Shown piece by piece: positions 60,930 through 64,000 of a DNA stretch of 64,000 bases (the stretch's first letter is position 1; every line of letters begins with the position of its first letter). This DNA comes from Mastigias papua (taxonomy: Eukaryota > Cnidaria > Scyphozoa > Rhizostomeae > Mastigiidae). Below the pieces are notes generated by a model. That model did no database searches, was not told where the DNA came from, and worked only from the letters and a program-made list of their open reading frames with translations. The translations under genes were made by a program, and so were the position numbers. The DNA is taken from assembly GCA_964019165.1 (NCBI GenBank), contig OZ025271.1:17159282-17223281 (forward strand). Reading direction: 5' to 3'.

Positions 60930-62069
60930 GCACGTTGTTAACTATTGGTCCCACAGTATCAAAGTGGAGCTATTATGCAATTTTGCATTGCTAAAACACT
61001 CTATTGCGTGCTGTAAGTTCAGTACTGGATTTCTGAGGCCCAAGAATGCTGATAGGTTCACGGACACACACGCCTGTTTTCATATGGAACCTAGCTCAAG
61101 GCCTAGCCCCAAAAGTGCCTTATTTTGGGACTTCCAATGATTAAATTTTAGTACTAAAAGTTCCTTAACAGTTACTTAATTTCCAATGCACAACTAATGC
61201 CATAAAAATTATACATACACAAGAAAACCATTGAAATCCTGAATTTTACCGTTAACTTTGGGACAGGGGTAACAAACAATCTATGCGGATTTTAGCTGCA
61301 AATGAATAGAGTCGGCTTCGTACGGTGTTATAAAAGTTTTTCAAATTGAAAAGTTTCCTTAGGGAATTTTCCGTCAGTAGTATATGTTCTTTAACGATCT
61401 GGCCATTCTACATGTAGGTTCCTTATAAAGTGGTTCCTTATAAAAAAGGTATGTAGTCTAAAAGAACATAAAAGCTCAAAATCGCTGAAATTTAAGAATG
61501 ATTTAAGGATAATGCCAGGCTCAACCTTCATGAAGATTTAGCTTTTTTCGCTTATTTGAGATTTTGTAGAAAACAGAACAAGTGGGAGCTTCACGTATCC
61601 GGTCTGAGAGTCATTACGCTGTGATGCAGCTCAGTGACTCTTCGAGTGTCTTTTAAACACTTTCTAGGCTATTGTCCATACGCATGCCCTCAAAATCGCC
61701 GAGATTTACGTTTAAGAATATGTTGCGTTTAAGAAAGCCAAATCTTTTGCCCAAGTCAAGAAGTCGTTGAAAAATGACCAATCTCGATAATTATCTGCCT
61801 TTTCTTTTTATTTAGATGTTTTGAATTGTATCCTATGCAACTTCTTTCAAGATATTGTAAAAATTTTATAGTTTCTATAATGAAGCTAAAAATTGGAAAA
61901 TTCCAGGAATATTAAGGCTCAGAAAAAAATTCAGATGTTCTCGTAAGAAAGTGCGTACTGCAAACAGGGTTTTCAATTCATTTTCATTTCATTTCAACAT
62001 ATTCAAAACCACAGTAATTGAATACCAAAACCAACCAAGTCCAAATACAATAGTAAAACACAGCAAATA
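60930..62069. other. Non-genic DNA
   Basis: A 'ccttataaagtggttcctta' box near 61430 recalls families A and C. No gene. Confidence 0.45.
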
Positions 62070-62630
62070 CACGTGTTTTTGTAAGACCGTGGTTTATAAG
62101 AAACCAGTACTTGACTGCTCAAAAAGTTAAGAAAGTTTAGTACTGGATTTCTGAGACGTAAGAAAGTTGATAAATCATCTACCTCTAACATTCTAATATT
62201 CACACAAGACAGTCATCTCTTTTACTTAATTTGTATAGATTTCTTTTGCCAAAATATGTAGTAGAATATCGTGCTTCTGTAGTGCCTGTCTGTCTGTGTA
62301 ACACTATAGAGCAGTGGTTTTCAAACTTTTTGGTGGAGCGGAACCCCAAGATTGTATTCCAGTGGCTTGAGGCACCCTTTTCACATATTTGCACAGGAGA
62401 GTTAAAATATACTATCGATCGTAGCATTTGTATAATTTCTGACGGAACCCCTGGACTTTGCTGGCAGAACCCTAGGGTTCCTGGAAACCCCGGTTGAAAA
62501 CCACTGCTGTAGAGTTACCCATACAGTATTACTCTTGCTTAGGAAGTTTTAAGACAGTTTCAGTACTTAAATCATAAAAAAGCTAAGACAGTTTCGGTAC
62601 TGGGTGAAAAACAGCTTTTCTGATAACAAA
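62070..62630 (+). repeat. Dispersed repeat family C, copy 3, with a nested hAT MITE
   Basis: Has a single 'gactgctcaaaaag' unit where copy 1 has eight. Interrupted by the hAT MITE at 62312-62506, and family C sequence resumes beyond it. Confidence 0.75.
62304..62514. mobile_element. hAT MITE with 8-bp target-site duplication
   Basis: Element 62312-62506 (195 bp) with ends CAGTGGTTTTCAAAC and GTTGAAAACCACTG. Flanks ctatagag and ctgtagag differ at one base. No transposase. Confidence 0.9.
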
Positions 62631-63109
62631 CCATATAACTGACTAGTGTAAATGTGGCCAGTGCAATTTAGGCTATTCACGTACAATTTAGGCCATCCAA
62701 GGTGTAACGAGACCAGCCCACAAGCACACTCATTTAGTCATTTAGTTTCTATTTAATATGGTAAGAACTCTCTCCTCCTACACTGACATGACTCATACGT
62801 AACCTTTGAGGTTACAGCATTTCTGTTTTCGTATAATATGATATCTTACGAAAGCGCATGAAATATCCCTCAAATAACATCCTTGTGAAAGAGTTCAAGA
62901 TATCAGGAGTTGACAACTAGCACAATATTACTACCACGCTTGAACTAACAGTGAGGCTTAGCAAATAAACATAATGCACTGAACAATTTTTAAATCCGTG
63001 GTGGGAAAGAGGGGTTTCCGAAACTGTAAAAGATGACACAGACAATTCTTAAGTTTCGTAACTATCTTCATGAAGTTCTAACTGTTTCTTAAATTTCAGG
63101 GTGTCTAGT

Positions 63110-63330
63110 CGTAAGTTTCTTATAAACCTGTTTCTTATAAAACAAAACGGAATTAAGAAAGTTCAGTATTGCATTTCTGAGACCTAAGAAAGTTAACGAG
63201 TTCAAATACACTTAGAACTCTAATTTTCACTCGCGCCCATCATCTATTTTCTTTCTAATTTGCATAGATTTTCCACTGAAAATTTAAGTATTTCAATGCT
63301 GTGTTTGCGAGTGAAGGAGATAAAGGCCCG
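63110..63330 (+). repeat. Dispersed repeat family C, copy 4 (partial)
   Basis: Keeps 'ttctgagacctaagaaagtt' and 'ctttctaatttgcatagatt'. Confidence 0.65.
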
Positions 63331-63870
63331 GCGTTCAGAATTGTTTAGGACAGATAAACTCCCTCAGGTATCACACACTATGATAGGCCGCTTCTAGATA
63401 TTTTCTTTAGAGGTACACCCATATTTTCACCAGAACACGCATTATAAGAACGTTGAGGCTGGATTGTCAAATAACACAGATAAAAGTTTGATGAGATTGC
63501 AAAATATATCTCAGAATTTGTTGTTTTATTTTCCAAAGCCCTGTTTATGTTATCTAATCTATTTTGAGTAACTTTCCTAAAATTGAGGTTGAGATTTTCT
63601 TAAAATGTTCTTAACTTTTATTGGTGTGAACTGGCTAAAAGAGGATACCATTTTTTGTTACAAAATGTTTGATCTTTGTTAGCCAAGGTTATCAAAGAAA
63701 AGTTTCAACCTTTGTAAAGGAGCTTGCAAAGAATGGCTTATATCGATTTCTGGGTTGTTGCTGTGATATTTGTACCTCAGTTAGATGATATACTTTTAAT
63801 CTGAAGAGGCTCCTTGGAAAGAACCAAACTTGCCTTCGCCTTGGGTTTTTATATGCTCATAATCAAATTA
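63331..63870. other. Non-genic DNA
   Basis: No gene; 'gttgagattttcttaaaatg' near 63590 again resembles family A. Confidence 0.4.
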
Positions 63871-63930
63871 CAATACAACATAATGCAATACAATACAATA
63901 CAATACAATTACAATACAACATAATGCAAA
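63871..63930. repeat. (CAATA)n pentanucleotide repeat
   Basis: About ten CAATA units broken by CATAATG. Confidence 0.9.
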
Positions 63931-64000
63931 CATGCTACAGGGAGTATGGGACTACATAACAACCCTGTAGCATTTAACAATTAACTTAACTTGAAGTCAG

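Overview
This is eukaryotic, almost certainly metazoan, nuclear DNA. It is AT-rich and gene-poor. Coding sequence is split by GT-AG introns, and the rest is packed with microsatellites, short inverted-repeat (MITE-like) elements, tRNA-derived SINEs and a CR1/L2-like LINE. A MCUR1/CCDC90-family gene and hAT-type and LINE relics suggest an invertebrate animal. I cannot place it more precisely from sequence alone. There is no bacterial-style operon, rRNA or CRISPR.

Layout. 1-13.2 kb: no convincing host gene. It holds a tRNA-Arg-like sequence inside a perfect 49-bp inverted repeat set in (TA)n, a 272-bp tRNA-derived SINE with a 13-bp target-site duplication, a diverged minus-strand relative of that SINE, a (CATAT)n array, a (CA)n array and a hAT-like MITE. 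13.3-16.1 kb: a 5'-truncated, frameshifted non-LTR retrotransposon with endonuclease and reverse transcriptase. 16-33 kb: a (TATGG)n array, more MITEs, two copies of one TIR element facing each other, and two long (TA)n tracts separated by a copy of a hammerhead-core-like element. 33.25-35.4 kb (minus): a complete two-exon gene for a MCUR1/CCDC90B-like inner-membrane protein. 41.7-57.7 kb (minus): four coding exons that join in phase into a predicted 1,545-aa serine-rich scaffold ending in a FAM89/LURAP1-like leucine-rich adaptor motif. Its introns carry most of the remaining repeats, including a near-perfect 102-bp-arm palindrome with a hammerhead-like core in each arm. 58-64 kb: dispersed repeats, a nested hAT MITE with an 8-bp duplication, and short tandem arrays.

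The two host genes lie on the same strand about 6.3 kb apart, and nothing in the sequence links their functions. The most unusual material is the pair of palindromic elements sitting in (TA)n tracts: the tRNA-capped hairpin near 1.3 kb and the hammerhead-core palindrome near 45.5 kb with its single-arm relative near 31.2 kb.
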